Below, one piece after another: positions 51,910-62,112 of a stretch of 64,000 nucleotides of DNA (its first letter is position 1; each line of letters opens with the position of its first letter). The translations under genes were made by a program, and so were the position numbers. Under the pieces are notes generated by a model. The model was given only the letters and a program-made list of their open reading frames with translations. It was not told the origin of the DNA and did not search any database. The DNA is from Acetitomaculum ruminis DSM 5522 (lineage in GTDB: Bacteria; Bacillota; Clostridia; Lachnospirales; Lachnospiraceae), in assembly GCF_900112085.1 (NCBI RefSeq), contig NZ_FOJY01000018.1, forward strand, positions 1-64,000, read 5' to 3'.

Positions 51910-52221
51910 AAGTCCTGTCTAAAATAAATGATTATTTCATTAATGAAAGTAAAAAAAGAAACTACTACTTTATATATACATTTAACTGTACCCGGGGAAT
52001 TATCTTCAGTAGAATATTATGTTTCAGAAAGCAAAGAAGGTATGCCCTATGGTTATTCTTTGACTAATGCTTATAAAGTTTATAAAAACGACTATGCTTT
52101 ACCTGTTGGATATTGCTATGATAAGTATATATCAAAGAAAAGTTATGACAGTCTTGATAGTGTGCAAAAACAGGAAATTCAAATGGAAGCTGTCTGTTTA
52201 GAGGATGAAAAAAAGAGTTAA
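51906..52221 (+). pseudogene. YfhO-family pseudogene (internal deletion and frameshift)
   Basis: ATG 51906, with GGAGG upstream and overlapping the GT2 stop, opens KVLSKINDYFINESKKRNYY, the counterpart of the N-terminus of the YfhO at 45670. That frame stops at about 52070. In a second frame, ELSSVEYYVSESKEGMPYG, VYKNDYALPVGYCYD and ISKKSYDSLDSVQKQEIQ match residues of the intact YfhO near 559-675 (ELSSIDYF, YKNDYALPLGYSYD, ISKKNYENLDPIQKQQIQ). More than 500 residues are lost between the two parts, plus an inner gap, and the rest is missing. Confidence 0.85.
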
Positions 52222-52351
52222 AAAAAAGAATAATTAAAAACAACAATAGTCTGTAAATGTTAGTAAATAATGTTTACAGACTTTTAAAATTTTATTATAT
52301 TTTTTGAAAATTCATTATTATCCCTTAAAAAAACCGAAATACATATTGCAA

Positions 52352-52447
52352 AACTAGTGCTAAAGTCCTAAGTTTTGAACAGGTGGCACAAAGTGCCACT
52401 GCGTTCATGAGGAAGTAGCGAAGCGGATTTAAGAATGTCCGCTTTAC
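52352..52447 (+). repeat. Partial copy of the structured repeat (3' part)
   Basis: From ACAGGTGGCAC at 52379 to TTTAC at 52447 the sequence is identical to copy A (stem 3, outer 3' arm, tail hairpin). The preceding AACTAGTGCTAAAGTCC resembles a decayed stem-2 region, and stem 1 is missing. Same orientation. It lies just before the subtilase gene, in the 52222-52496 gap that holds nothing else recognisable. Confidence 0.8.
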
Positions 52448-52496
52448 AAATGATTTCATAGAAATCTTTATAGGTTAATTTTAAGGAGGGCGTGAT

Positions 52497-55400
52497 ATGA
52501 GAGAAAGGCTAATAAAAGGCTTATTGTTAGCTACAATTACTTTTTCGCTTTCAGCTTTTGAAGTATTTGCAGCTACATCATATACAGCCGATGGGAAAAA
52601 TATTTTAAAAAATACGGATAATGAGGTAAATATTGACAATAAAAGTTATAACGGGACTCTTATTGTTAAGCTAAAAGATGCAGCAATACTTGAAAATGCA
52701 GGTGATTCTGAGACTTATCTTAACAGTGATGAGACAAGGTCAAAAGAAGCAGCTATGCTTTCCATACAGGAAAAGGTTTTTAACATAATAAAAACTAAAA
52801 TTCAGGCAGATGCTGTAGTTACAAATCACTATACCAAGGTTTACAACGGCTTTAGTATCAAAATAGATGAAAGTGCCATTAATAAAATAAAAGAGATACC
52901 AGAGGTAGAAGAAGTATATAAATCCATCTATAGAGAAAAAAATGAAGAAGACAAGGAAGAAAACAAGGTTTACAATTCCAAGGCAGCTATGGATTCTTCA
53001 GAAGACCTTTACGCCAATGAAAATGTTGAGTATTTAAGAAAGAAAAACTATGATGGCAGTGGAGAACTTATATGTATAATTGATAACGAATTTGATATAA
53101 ATCATGAAAATTTCCGGATTCCTCAGGGCTTTAAAACAGCCATGACTAAGGATGAACTTAAGAATATAGTTGATTATGAATGTTTAAATGCCCAAATTGA
53201 TGTGGATAAGGCTTATATTAATGAAAAAATAGTATATGTCTATAATTATGATAATAATAATTATGATGTCAGTGATAAAAATGATGAATCTCATGGAACT
53301 CATGTTGCAGGTATAGCAGCCGGAACAAATATGGACAATAGTGGAAAATATATAGGAACAGCCACTGGTTCCTCACTTATGCTAATGGCCTGCCCTGAAT
53401 TATCTACAGAAGGTATTTTGGCTGCCTTAGAGGATGCCATTACCTTAGAAGCTGATGTGATAAATATGAGTTTTGGGGCATATGGGGAAGATGAGTTATT
53501 AATGGAGGCTTACGAAAATGTTGGAAAAGCCGGAATTTTTGCCTCCTGTGCCATGGGAAACGGTTCAAAGGGATTTTTAGAGGATGGAATAGTAGCAACT
53601 GATTATATTGATTATGGTACGGGAATCTATCCTGCTATGTGTGAAAATACTGTAGGAGTTGCCAGTGCCAATAATAAATATATGAATATGAAAGCTGCAA
53701 GTTTTAAATTTAACTCTAAAAGTTATGAAATTGTCTATGAAACCAGTGATTTTTATCAGACTGTAAAGGGAAAAAGTTTTAAATATATAAATTGTGGAAA
53801 AGCTACACAAGAGGATTTAATAAAAGCAGGAATAAATAATATAAAAGGAAAAATTGCCCTGGTAACTTTTAAGGAGGATTCGTATGATTTAGATATAATA
53901 AAACTGGCATCATTAGGAGCAAAGGCGGTTATTCTTTGTTCTACAAACGACAGCTATCCTTTTATGGATTTAGAGGATACAAATATACCTGTTGCCTGTA
54001 TAAAAAACTTAACCTTTAGTGCCTTAAACAGTGCCATTTTAAACAATATCAAAACTATTTCAGGATTTACAGATGAAAGAACTAAATACTTAAAGGTAAC
54101 TACGGATATTATGAGTGATTTTTCGTCCTTTGGAGTAAGTCAGGATCTTTCCTTAAATGTTGATCTTACAGGCATAGGAGGAAATGTTTATTCATCCGTA
54201 AATGGAAAAGACAAGTATGAATACTATGACGGAACAAGTATGGCGGCTCCTAATGTTGCCGGTGTAGCTGCTATTATGGATCAGTATATCAGAGAAAAAT
54301 ATCCTGATTTATCAAAAAAACAAAGATTAAATCTTTCAAAAAATTTATTAATGTCAACCGCAACAGTTATTGAAACTGATGATGACAATAATATCCCTGA
54401 ATCTCCACGCCTTCAGGGAGCAGGTCTGGTAAACCTTAAAGATGCCATAAATACCAATGTTATTTTACAAGATTGTAATACAGGTCTTAGTAAGCTGTCT
54501 CTTAAGGAGTTAAAAGACACAGATAGTAAAGATGAAACCTTTACTTTCAATGTTTCTTTTAATATAAAAAATATTGGAAAGGACAGGGTAAATTATGATG
54601 ATATAAGTGTTCTTATTACTACAGATGATTATGCTTATGAAGATGGAGAAAATATTGTAAAGAAAAGCAAATTAATAAATCCTGTTTTGGTAACAACTCC
54701 GGGAAATGTCAGAGTTGAAAAAGGTGAAACTTCTTTGGTGACTCTTAGCATAAGTTTAAATAAGGAAAACCTGGAAAATAATAAAAAAATATTCACCAAT
54801 GGTTTTTATATAGATGGATTCGTATATTTAAAGGATAAAACCGGAAAAGAAGTAGATGTTAATATTCCTTTTATGGGATTTTTGGGTGAATGGAAAGAGC
54901 AAAAAGCATTGGATCCTCCTTTTTACAATGATGAGAATTATTATGGAATAAATGCTCTTTTAGGAGATTATTACGGTGATGGTTATTATCTGGGAATTAA
55001 TCTTTATGATGATTATTTAACCAGATATGCAGATGAAAAATATGCAGGAATTTCTCCAAATGATGATGGATGTTATGACCAGCTTTATCTTTTGTTTACG
55101 CCCCTTAGAAGCGTAATAAACACAAGCATTGGAGTATATGATGCCAAAGGACAACCTGTAGGGGAAAAGTGTAACTATAATCAGGATTTATATAAGTTTG
55201 GACAATATATTTTAGAGTGCCAGGTACCTGAAAAAGAAGGGGATTACACTGTAAAATTAAGTACAAATTTTGATAATGAAGGTGCAGATACTGAAAATAT
55301 GCAATTTAATTTTTATGTAGATAAAACTGCCCCGAAGGTTAAAGATATAACTATTGTATCAACAGAAGAGAGTACTAAATTAAATGCTAAATTAGAAGAT

Positions 55401-56159
55401 AACAGATATCTTGAAAGATATGCTTTGGTAGCTAAAGATGGCTTTAATGAAGGAGATGATGAATCTGAAGTAATATGTCAGGTAATTGGTGCAAGAAAAT
55501 CCATGGACATTTCCATAGATCTTACGAATTTTGACATTAAGGATTATTACCTGTTGGTGGAAGACTATGCTCAAAATAGAACGCTGGTTGATATAAATAA
55601 AAAAGCTAGTCATAAATTAAAGAAAATTTCTGCCAGGGCAGCTACCTGTACAAAAAGCGGTAACAAAGCCTACTACAAATGTCAGGTTACAGGAAAGTTA
55701 TATACAGATTCAAAAGCTAAAAATGAGACTACCTACGCTAAAGTAACTATTCCATCTAAGGGGCATAGATTTGGACATGGCAAGGTAATAAAAGTCGAAA
55801 CAAAAAAGAAAAAGGGAATTATAAGCTATACCTGTAAGACATGTAAAAAAACCTTCAAATACAATATTTCAAGAATTTCAATTGGAAAAACCGGCATTAA
55901 AAAGAAGGTTTCAACAGCTGGCAAAATAACCCTTAAGCTTAAAAAGACAAATGGAGTAAGTGGATATGAAATTATTTATTCCACAAAGAAAAATATGAAA
56001 AATGCTAAAAGAGTAAGAGTAAAAGAAACTGTTAAGACTTTGGATAAATTAGAAGCTTCAAAGAAATATTATATAAGGGTAAGAGCCTTTAAATATAATT
56101 CTTTAAATGAAAGAGTATATGGCAATTATTCAAAAATTTACAGCATTTCCACAAAGTAA
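52497..56159 (+). CDS. Large secreted subtilisin-like serine protease (S8)
   Basis: 1220 residues. Signal peptide (to about 25), I9-like propeptide (about 50-140), and S8 catalytic domain with D196 (CIIDNEFDINHENF), H266 (DESHGTHVAGIAAG) and S581 (DGTSMAAPNVAGVAA). A PA-type insert (about 400-520) lies between H and S, as in C5a-peptidase/lactocepin-like enzymes. Fn3-like beta domains (about 650-1010) and a Cys-bearing module (AATCTKSGNKAYYKC...YTCKTCKK) follow, then an FN3-type end (GYEIIYSTKKNMKNA...KKYYIRVRAF). The triad is complete. A role in surface proteolysis or peptide supply is inferred. No LPxTG is seen. AAGGAGGG precedes the ATG. Confidence 0.88.
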   Translation: MRERLIKGLLLATITFSLSAFEVFAATSYTADGKNILKNTDNEVNIDNKSYNGTLIVKLKDAAILENAGDSETYLNSDETRSKEAAMLSIQEKVFNIIKTKIQADAVVTNHYTKVYNGFSIKIDESAINKIKEIPEVEEVYKSIYREKNEEDKEENKVYNSKAAMDSSEDLYANENVEYLRKKNYDGSGELICIIDNEFDINHENFRIPQGFKTAMTKDELKNIVDYECLNAQIDVDKAYINEKIVYVYNYDNNNYDVSDKNDESHGTHVAGIAAGTNMDNSGKYIGTATGSSLMLMACPELSTEGILAALEDAITLEADVINMSFGAYGEDELLMEAYENVGKAGIFASCAMGNGSKGFLEDGIVATDYIDYGTGIYPAMCENTVGVASANNKYMNMKAASFKFNSKSYEIVYETSDFYQTVKGKSFKYINCGKATQEDLIKAGINNIKGKIALVTFKEDSYDLDIIKLASLGAKAVILCSTNDSYPFMDLEDTNIPVACIKNLTFSALNSAILNNIKTISGFTDERTKYLKVTTDIMSDFSSFGVSQDLSLNVDLTGIGGNVYSSVNGKDKYEYYDGTSMAAPNVAGVAAIMDQYIREKYPDLSKKQRLNLSKNLLMSTATVIETDDDNNIPESPRLQGAGLVNLKDAINTNVILQDCNTGLSKLSLKELKDTDSKDETFTFNVSFNIKNIGKDRVNYDDISVLITTDDYAYEDGENIVKKSKLINPVLVTTPGNVRVEKGETSLVTLSISLNKENLENNKKIFTNGFYIDGFVYLKDKTGKEVDVNIPFMGFLGEWKEQKALDPPFYNDENYYGINALLGDYYGDGYYLGINLYDDYLTRYADEKYAGISPNDDGCYDQLYLLFTPLRSVINTSIGVYDAKGQPVGEKCNYNQDLYKFGQYILECQVPEKEGDYTVKLSTNFDNEGADTENMQFNFYVDKTAPKVKDITIVSTEESTKLNAKLEDNRYLERYALVAKDGFNEGDDESEVICQVIGARKSMDISIDLTNFDIKDYYLLVEDYAQNRTLVDINKKASHKLKKISARAATCTKSGNKAYYKCQVTGKLYTDSKAKNETTYAKVTIPSKGHRFGHGKVIKVETKKKKGIISYTCKTCKKTFKYNISRISIGKTGIKKKVSTAGKITLKLKKTNGVSGYEIIYSTKKNMKNAKRVRVKETVKTLDKLEASKKYYIRVRAFKYNSLNERVYGNYSKIYSISTK

Positions 56160-56167
56160 AAATTCAT

Positions 56168-56200
56168 GTCAGGTCCGGCTTTTAAGGACCTGACTTTTTT
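56168..56200 (+). terminator. Intrinsic terminator after the subtilase gene
   Basis: Perfect 9-bp stem GTCAGGTCC/GGACCTGAC with a 9-nt loop and six T. Confidence 0.85.
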
Positions 56201-56214
56201 GGATTTTAGACAGG

Positions 56215-56274
56215 AAAAAACCCATCACATATATGACATTCCCCTTTGAATACATAAAATGCGGTGGGTTTTTT
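56215..56274. terminator. Second hairpin with A- and T-runs
   Basis: AAAAAACCCATC and GCGGTGGGTTTTTT are largely complementary across a 35-nt loop. Together with a GATACTA/TAGTATC palindrome at 56364-56381, it fills the 56160-56756 gap. No convincing gene lies in this stretch. Confidence 0.4.
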
Positions 56275-56756
56275 CTTTTGATTCTTTGCTCGACACCTTT
56301 TCACACTGGTAGATTTAATCCGTCCATGATACTACCAAATTACCTTCTTATTTCCCAATTTACGATACTATTTCTAGTATCACAAGTAATATCGGTTGTT
56401 TTTGTAATGGTACTTAGGTACTAGAAAAAAACATTTCATAAAAAGAAAATTTTTATTTAAGAACAATTCCTAAAATCTATTAATTAAAAAAGGGGGTGTA
56501 AAAGGTGTATGGAAAAATTATATTTTAAAAATTACTTAATATTTTCTTAAATTACAAGATTATCTTAGAAATTGATTAAAATATGGGGTAGAATAGTAGT
56601 TGGTACCTATCAAATTTCTTAAAATGAAGTAATTTTATATATAATGACAGTTTTTAGGAATTGTTTATAGGCAGTTAATTGCCCTGCTATTCTTTAGAGA
56701 ATATAATAAAAAGAGATGTATGGGATAAGGTATGTTTAGAGATTTGGGAGGAAAAT

Positions 56757-58622
56757 ATGAGAAATGTAACAAAGATGTTTTTAGCAATAGTTTTAGCTTT
56801 GGGTTTGATTTTTTTTTGTGATATAGCCACGGAATCAGAGCTGACTTTCATGGAAGCAAGTGCTATTTCTTTAAAAACCATTAAATTAGATAAGGGGGCA
56901 TCTAATAAGGATATTCAGGATGCTTTGGATGTAAACAGCAAGGGACAGTATAAATTGACTGTTGTTATTCCAAAGGGTACCTATAAGTTAGATTCGACTT
57001 TATATGTTTATCCAAATACCACCATCAGTGCAAAAGGAGCCACCTTAAAAAAGACTAAGCGTTATGGGGCAATGGTGGAAAATGTTTTAGATAATGACAA
57101 GGGTGGATATGATGGAAATCATGATATTACAATTGACGGTGGAAAATGGGATTCTTCACCTATTATGAAAAAAAAGGGTACTGAAACATTTAGATTTATT
57201 CATTGTAATAATATAACCATAAAAAATGCCAGTCTTTGTAATGTACCAGTAGGAAGTCATTTAATTGTTTTTGCAGGAACCAGACGATGCCTGGTAAGTA
57301 ATTGCAAGTTTTATGGATATTATAATTATAAAAAATTAACTGCTGCAAAATGCCCAAAGGAAGCCATACAGTTGGATATTGTTCACTCTTTGGAACAGGT
57401 ACCAACAAAACAATATGTTTGCTGGGATGATTTACCTTGCACAGGCATTACCATCAGTAATAATGAGTTTTACAAGTTTTCAAGGGGAATAGGCAGTCAT
57501 ACTGCTATAGCAGGGAGATTTCATTCATTTATTACAATTTCCAACAACAATTTTCATGATCTTTCAGACGAGGTAATGAAGTTATTTAATTATCTTCATT
57601 TAACCATAAATGATAATACTATAAAAAATGTAAGACAGGGAATTTTAGCTTATACTTATCTGGAGGCGGCTGAAAAAGACTCTTATTTTGGAACAAATAA
57701 TAAAAAGGTGTATAGTTTACCTGGGGATTATGATATTATAATTGAGAATAATACCATAAAAAATGTAAAAGATAAGGGTGAATTCTGGGGTGATGGAATA
57801 AGAATTATCGGAGGAGATGAAAGACCCATACCGGGAGTTATAATCAGAAACAATAAAATATCAAATACCGACAGATATGGCATATTTACAACCTATGCCA
57901 ATGGAATAAAGATTCTTAAAAACAAAATTCACAAGGCAGGGGCAGATGGTATGAATCTTGGAAATTCTTCCTTTGCAGTTATAAAAAAGAATAAAATTTC
58001 CAATACTAAATGTGATGGAATAAAAATATCTGTAGGAAGTAATTATACAAATATCTCTTCCAATACCATAAAAAAATATGGAATGGGAAATGCTTATGGT
58101 TCCACCTATGGAATTATGCTTGCGGATTGCAGGGGCAGTAAAAAACATAATATTTTAGTAAAAAACAATCTCATAGAGGGAAAAAGCAAAGGTGACAGAA
58201 AAGATGGTATAAGGACAAGTAATGCAGATTATGTAAAGGTATTAACAAATGAGGTGGTTTCATCAGGAGGTTGTGGAGTTTACAGCTATAACAGTAAGCA
58301 TGCCTATATTAAGGGAAATAAAATATTGAAATCCCTAAAAAACGGTATAAATCTCACAATTAACTGTAATGATGCTAAGATTGTCTCAAATGTAATTTCT
58401 TCTCCAAAGTCAGATGGTATTTTTATATTTGATTCAAAGGCTTCAAATGTTAAAGCAAATACCATAAATGCCTCTAAAGGTGTTACCGGTATTTTGATAA
58501 ATGAATCTAATTCATCTAAGATTCTAAATAATAAAGTTAAAGGAACTACAAAGAAAAGGGGGATAGTAATAATTAAATCAAAGCATTGTAAAAAGAAAAA
58601 TAATGTAATTAAAGTTAAGTAA
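56757..58622 (+). CDS. Secreted right-handed parallel beta-helix protein (pectate-lyase-like fold)
   Basis: 621 residues from ATG 56757, chosen for GGGAGGAAA just upstream and because the signal peptide starts there. An N-terminal ASNKDIQDALDVNSKGQYKLTVVIPKGTYKLDSTLYVYPNTTI leads into PbH1-type repeats (for example ITISNNEFYKFSRGIGSHTAI, VIIRNNKISNTDRYGIFTTYANG) to the end. The fold is typical of polysaccharide lyases, epimerases and adhesins; no catalytic set can be assigned from sequence alone. It lies 23 bp before a clear paralogue. Confidence 0.82.
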   Translation: MRNVTKMFLAIVLALGLIFFCDIATESELTFMEASAISLKTIKLDKGASNKDIQDALDVNSKGQYKLTVVIPKGTYKLDSTLYVYPNTTISAKGATLKKTKRYGAMVENVLDNDKGGYDGNHDITIDGGKWDSSPIMKKKGTETFRFIHCNNITIKNASLCNVPVGSHLIVFAGTRRCLVSNCKFYGYYNYKKLTAAKCPKEAIQLDIVHSLEQVPTKQYVCWDDLPCTGITISNNEFYKFSRGIGSHTAIAGRFHSFITISNNNFHDLSDEVMKLFNYLHLTINDNTIKNVRQGILAYTYLEAAEKDSYFGTNNKKVYSLPGDYDIIIENNTIKNVKDKGEFWGDGIRIIGGDERPIPGVIIRNNKISNTDRYGIFTTYANGIKILKNKIHKAGADGMNLGNSSFAVIKKNKISNTKCDGIKISVGSNYTNISSNTIKKYGMGNAYGSTYGIMLADCRGSKKHNILVKNNLIEGKSKGDRKDGIRTSNADYVKVLTNEVVSSGGCGVYSYNSKHAYIKGNKILKSLKNGINLTINCNDAKIVSNVISSPKSDGIFIFDSKASNVKANTINASKGVTGILINESNSSKILNNKVKGTTKKRGIVIIKSKHCKKKNNVIKVK

Positions 58623-58645
58623 CTATTTGAAAGGTGTGACAGGAT

Positions 58646-60487
58646 ATGAAAAATAAGTTTGGAAAAAAAATTTTATTAAGCATGATGGTTTTATTTTTAA
58701 GTTTTTCATTTGGTTTCTTTTTAAACACAAAGGAGTCAATGGCTAAAACTACAGAAAAGACCATAACCGTTACTAAAGGTTGTACTTATAAAGAGGTTCA
58801 GGAAGCATTAGACGAAAATGCATCAGGAAAGTATAAACTTACCGTAAAGTTACCAAGAGGAACCTACAAATTCCAGGGACCTTTATATGTTTATCCTAAT
58901 ACTACAATTATAGCTACAGGTTCCAGAATCTATAAAGAAAAGGCCAATGGAGCCATGGTAGAATCTAAACTGGTAAAAGATAAAGGCGGTTATAATACAA
59001 ATCATGATATAACAATAATCGGAGGAGCCTGGGATTCTACTCCTACCAAGAATAATAAAAGCGGTACGGAAACCTTTAGATTTATTCATAGTAATAATAT
59101 TACCATTAAAAATGCCACATTATGTAATGTACCACAGGGAAGTCATTTAATAGTATTTGCCGGGGTAAAAAATGCTGTAGTGGAAAATTGTAATTTCTAT
59201 GGATACAAAAATTATAAAAAAACAAATGTTCCAAAAGAGGCAATACAGCTTGATATATGTCATAGCGTAGTTTTAGTACCTACCCAGCAAACAGTTAAAT
59301 GGGATGATTTGCCTTGTGAAAATATTACAATTAAAAATTCTAAATTCCATGAATTTTCAAGGGGTATAGGTAGTCATACTGCAATTAACGGCAAGCTTCA
59401 TTCAAATGTAAAAATTTTAAATAACAAGTTTTATAATTTATCAGAGGCTGCCATAAAACTATATAATTATAAGAATTCAAGAGTAGAAGGAAACAGCATT
59501 AATAATACAAAGGTAGGAATCCTTGCCTATACTGCTATTGAGGGAACAAGCGGAGATTTCTTCCAGCCGTTAAATAAGAAAGTGGGTAAACTTCCTTCTA
59601 ATTACAATATTGTTATTAAAAAGAACACCATAAAAAACAGTAAAGATACCAAGAATGTTTTTGGTGATGCCATAAGGGTTTCAGGTATTTCAAGCAGACA
59701 AATACCAGGAGTAACAATAAAACAAAATAAATTATACAATACCAGTCGTTATGGTATCTATACAACTTATGCAAGGGGAGTAAAAATTGACGGTAATACC
59801 GTACAAAAAACAGAAAAAGACGGAATAGAACTTATAGATACCGTAAATGCAAATGTAATTAATAATACAGTATCAAATACTAAACTTAATGCCATTGCCG
59901 TTTCAAGTGGAAGCAATTGTGCAACAGTAACCAATAATACAGTTTCAAGCTATGGACTTTCCCAAAAATCAGGTGCCATGTATGGAATTATGGTTTGGAA
60001 AGCCAAGGGTAAATCAAGCAAATATATTGTTATAAAAGGAAATAAAGTAAATGGAAAAGGAAGCTTAAATAATCGTGACGGCATAAGAGCCACTGCTTCT
60101 GAATATGTTTACATTAAATCAAATACCATAAAAAATCCTGATGGACACGGTGTTTATGTCGAAGCGGTAAAGGCTGCTTCAGTTAAATCAAATAATATTT
60201 CTAATTCCAATAATGTGGGATTGATTGTTGTAAACTGTAATGGTGCTAATGTTGAATCTAATAGCCTTTCTGGAATTAAGTCAGATGGAATTATGGTTCA
60301 GTTTACAAGTTCGGCAAACATCAAATCCAATACTGTTAAGCTTTCAGCAGACAAAACAGGAATTTATGTACATGGATGTGCCGGAGCTAAAATAATGAGT
60401 AACAAGATAAGCTGTAAAACAAAATCAAGTGGAGTTATTATAGCAGAATCTCCAAATCATGTTAACAGTGGAAATGTTGTATATTAA
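58646..60487 (+). CDS. Secreted parallel beta-helix protein, tandem paralogue
   Basis: 613 residues. A signal peptide (to about 33) is followed by the same layout and many identical blocks as the preceding gene: GTETFRFIH-NNITIKNA-LCNVP-GSHLIVFAG, SRGIGSHTAI and RYGIYTTYA. The shared WDDLPC segment and a conserved His-containing GSHTA turn may mark a functional site. The two genes are probably one operon made by tandem duplication. AAAGGTG precedes the start; a strong terminator follows. Substrate unknown. Confidence 0.82.
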   Translation: MKNKFGKKILLSMMVLFLSFSFGFFLNTKESMAKTTEKTITVTKGCTYKEVQEALDENASGKYKLTVKLPRGTYKFQGPLYVYPNTTIIATGSRIYKEKANGAMVESKLVKDKGGYNTNHDITIIGGAWDSTPTKNNKSGTETFRFIHSNNITIKNATLCNVPQGSHLIVFAGVKNAVVENCNFYGYKNYKKTNVPKEAIQLDICHSVVLVPTQQTVKWDDLPCENITIKNSKFHEFSRGIGSHTAINGKLHSNVKILNNKFYNLSEAAIKLYNYKNSRVEGNSINNTKVGILAYTAIEGTSGDFFQPLNKKVGKLPSNYNIVIKKNTIKNSKDTKNVFGDAIRVSGISSRQIPGVTIKQNKLYNTSRYGIYTTYARGVKIDGNTVQKTEKDGIELIDTVNANVINNTVSNTKLNAIAVSSGSNCATVTNNTVSSYGLSQKSGAMYGIMVWKAKGKSSKYIVIKGNKVNGKGSLNNRDGIRATASEYVYIKSNTIKNPDGHGVYVEAVKAASVKSNNISNSNNVGLIVVNCNGANVESNSLSGIKSDGIMVQFTSSANIKSNTVKLSADKTGIYVHGCAGAKIMSNKISCKTKSSGVIIAESPNHVNSGNVVY

Positions 60488-60515
60488 ATAATAAAAGAAT
60501 AAAACAAACTCTCAC

Positions 60516-60544
60516 AGACCCGGATAATCCTCCGGGTCTTTTTC
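60516..60544 (+). terminator. Intrinsic terminator after the beta-helix operon
   Basis: Perfect 9-bp stem AGACCCGGA/TCCGGGTCT with a 6-nt loop and TTTT. Confidence 0.85.
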
Positions 60545-60666
60545 ATGAAAATTTTATGAAACCATCACAGATTTTTGGGAATAAAACAAAAAACATTATC
60601 CGATATTATTGTATTATGTTTTTTCAGGATAATTAAAAGTGTTTACTAAAAAAGAGGATGGAAGAT

Positions 60667-62007
60667 ATGAATAATAAAAAGGAAACAATTATTAGTGAAA
60701 ACGGGGAAAATGCTTTTGAAGAAAGAAATGATGAACTAATTGAAAGAAATGAACTGGAGTTAACAAAAATAGTCAGGGCTTTATCAGAAAACTATCTGAC
60801 AATGCATGTTATTGATTTGAAAAATGACCGTTTTGAAGAGATAAGCGATGTAGACGCCGTAAGAAAATATGTAAAAAGTAAAGAAGGTGCTACAGAACAG
60901 ATGATGAAGGTTATGAAGCATACCATTACAGAGGAGTATTCAGAAAGGGCTTTGGAATTTACTGATTTAACTAAAGTTGCCGAAAAAATGAAAAATAAAA
61001 CCGTTATGTCAGAGGAGTTTATCGGGATAGATTATGGTTGGATAAGGGCAAAATTTATAGTAATGAAAAGAGATGAAAATGATGAGGTGGAAAAGGTCAT
61101 TTTTATCACCAGAGTAATAGAAGAAGAAAAGGAAAAAGAAGAAAGAATAATAGAACAGTCATATATAGATGAGCTCACAGGATTTTTAAATAGAAAATGT
61201 TATGACAAAGACATTAAACATTATTCCATGGTTCTTCAAAAAGAAAGGATTACCTATGTTTCCGTAGTAATAAATTCATTAAGAAGTATAAATGAGCTTT
61301 TTGGTCATGAAACTGGAGATGAGATAATAAAGGCAACGGCAGAATGCTTAAATACAGCATTTGGAGGCTATGGAAAAATATACAGATATAACGGGGCAGA
61401 ATTTGAAGCTTTAGTGATGGCTGACGGAAGTGAGTTTGACAGACTTTTGCATATATTAAAAGAAAGCTCTAAACAATGGAGAGGAGAAGGTTATGAAAAC
61501 TTACCACTTTCCTATGGATATGCTCAAAGAAGTGAATTTGAAGAGGAGTCTTTAGAAGAACTTGCCGTTATAGCCAGAAAAAGAATGAAAGATGCAGATG
61601 ATTTTTATTATGAAGAAAACGGCTTTGATACAAGGTTTATTTCAGATGCATTTTCGTTATTATATGATACCTATATAACAATAATTCAGGCGGATTTTTT
61701 AAATGGAAGATATTTTTTCATAAAAAACGACTTGGAAGAAAAGCCTCAGGGAGATATTTTTAAATGGCTTCAGGAGGATAAAAAAATTGATAATGTAAAT
61801 GATAAAAATTTGGAAGAATATAAGGAAAAAACCTCTAGGGAATACTTAATAGATTATTTTGCAAAGGGCAAAAAAACCTTTAGTTTAAACTTTGTAGGTT
61901 ATCGTGACGGAGAAATGAAAAATCTTTTATTGGAAATAATAAGGTTTAAAGATTATTCTCAGGATAATCAAAAAGTATATATTTATATAAAATGTCTTGA
62001 TTGTTAA
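60667..62007 (+). CDS. Degenerate GGDEF-domain protein, probably not a cyclase
   Basis: 446 residues from ATG 60667, which has AGAGG nine bases upstream; ATG 60658 touches that site. Soluble, with an N-terminal PAS-like region (about 30-160) and a GGDEF fold starting at YIDELTGFLNRKCYD. The signature loop reads NGAEF (YRYNGAEFEAL) instead of GGDEF, losing the metal-binding Asp, so catalysis is unlikely. A further ~150-residue domain follows. It may bind GTP or c-di-GMP or act as a partner protein. Confidence 0.8.
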   Translation: MNNKKETIISENGENAFEERNDELIERNELELTKIVRALSENYLTMHVIDLKNDRFEEISDVDAVRKYVKSKEGATEQMMKVMKHTITEEYSERALEFTDLTKVAEKMKNKTVMSEEFIGIDYGWIRAKFIVMKRDENDEVEKVIFITRVIEEEKEKEERIIEQSYIDELTGFLNRKCYDKDIKHYSMVLQKERITYVSVVINSLRSINELFGHETGDEIIKATAECLNTAFGGYGKIYRYNGAEFEALVMADGSEFDRLLHILKESSKQWRGEGYENLPLSYGYAQRSEFEEESLEELAVIARKRMKDADDFYYEENGFDTRFISDAFSLLYDTYITIIQADFLNGRYFFIKNDLEEKPQGDIFKWLQEDKKIDNVNDKNLEEYKEKTSREYLIDYFAKGKKTFSLNFVGYRDGEMKNLLLEIIRFKDYSQDNQKVYIYIKCLDC

Positions 62008-62026
62008 AGGGAATTTACATCAGCAC

Positions 62027-62069
62027 AAAAAGAACCGATATGTTATATATACATAAAGGTTCTTTTTTT
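62027..62069. terminator. Intrinsic terminator before gshA
   Basis: AAAAAGAACC and GGTTCTTTTTTT pair, with seven T following on the + strand and a run of A on the other side. Confidence 0.75.
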
Positions 62070-62112
62070 GGTGCAAAAAAGGTTAAAGCTCATTTATAAA
62101 GGAGTAAGAAAA

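Noticed and set aside
56233-56424. 63-codon ORF after the subtilase
   Set aside because: It begins inside a hairpin, has no Shine-Dalgarno, and shows no recognisable similarity; hydrophobicity follows from T-rich DNA.
60582-60606. Second sigma-28-like promoter (TAAA ... CCGATAT) before the degenerate GGDEF gene
   Set aside because: The spacer is about two bases short and the first -10 base is not G; too weak to call.
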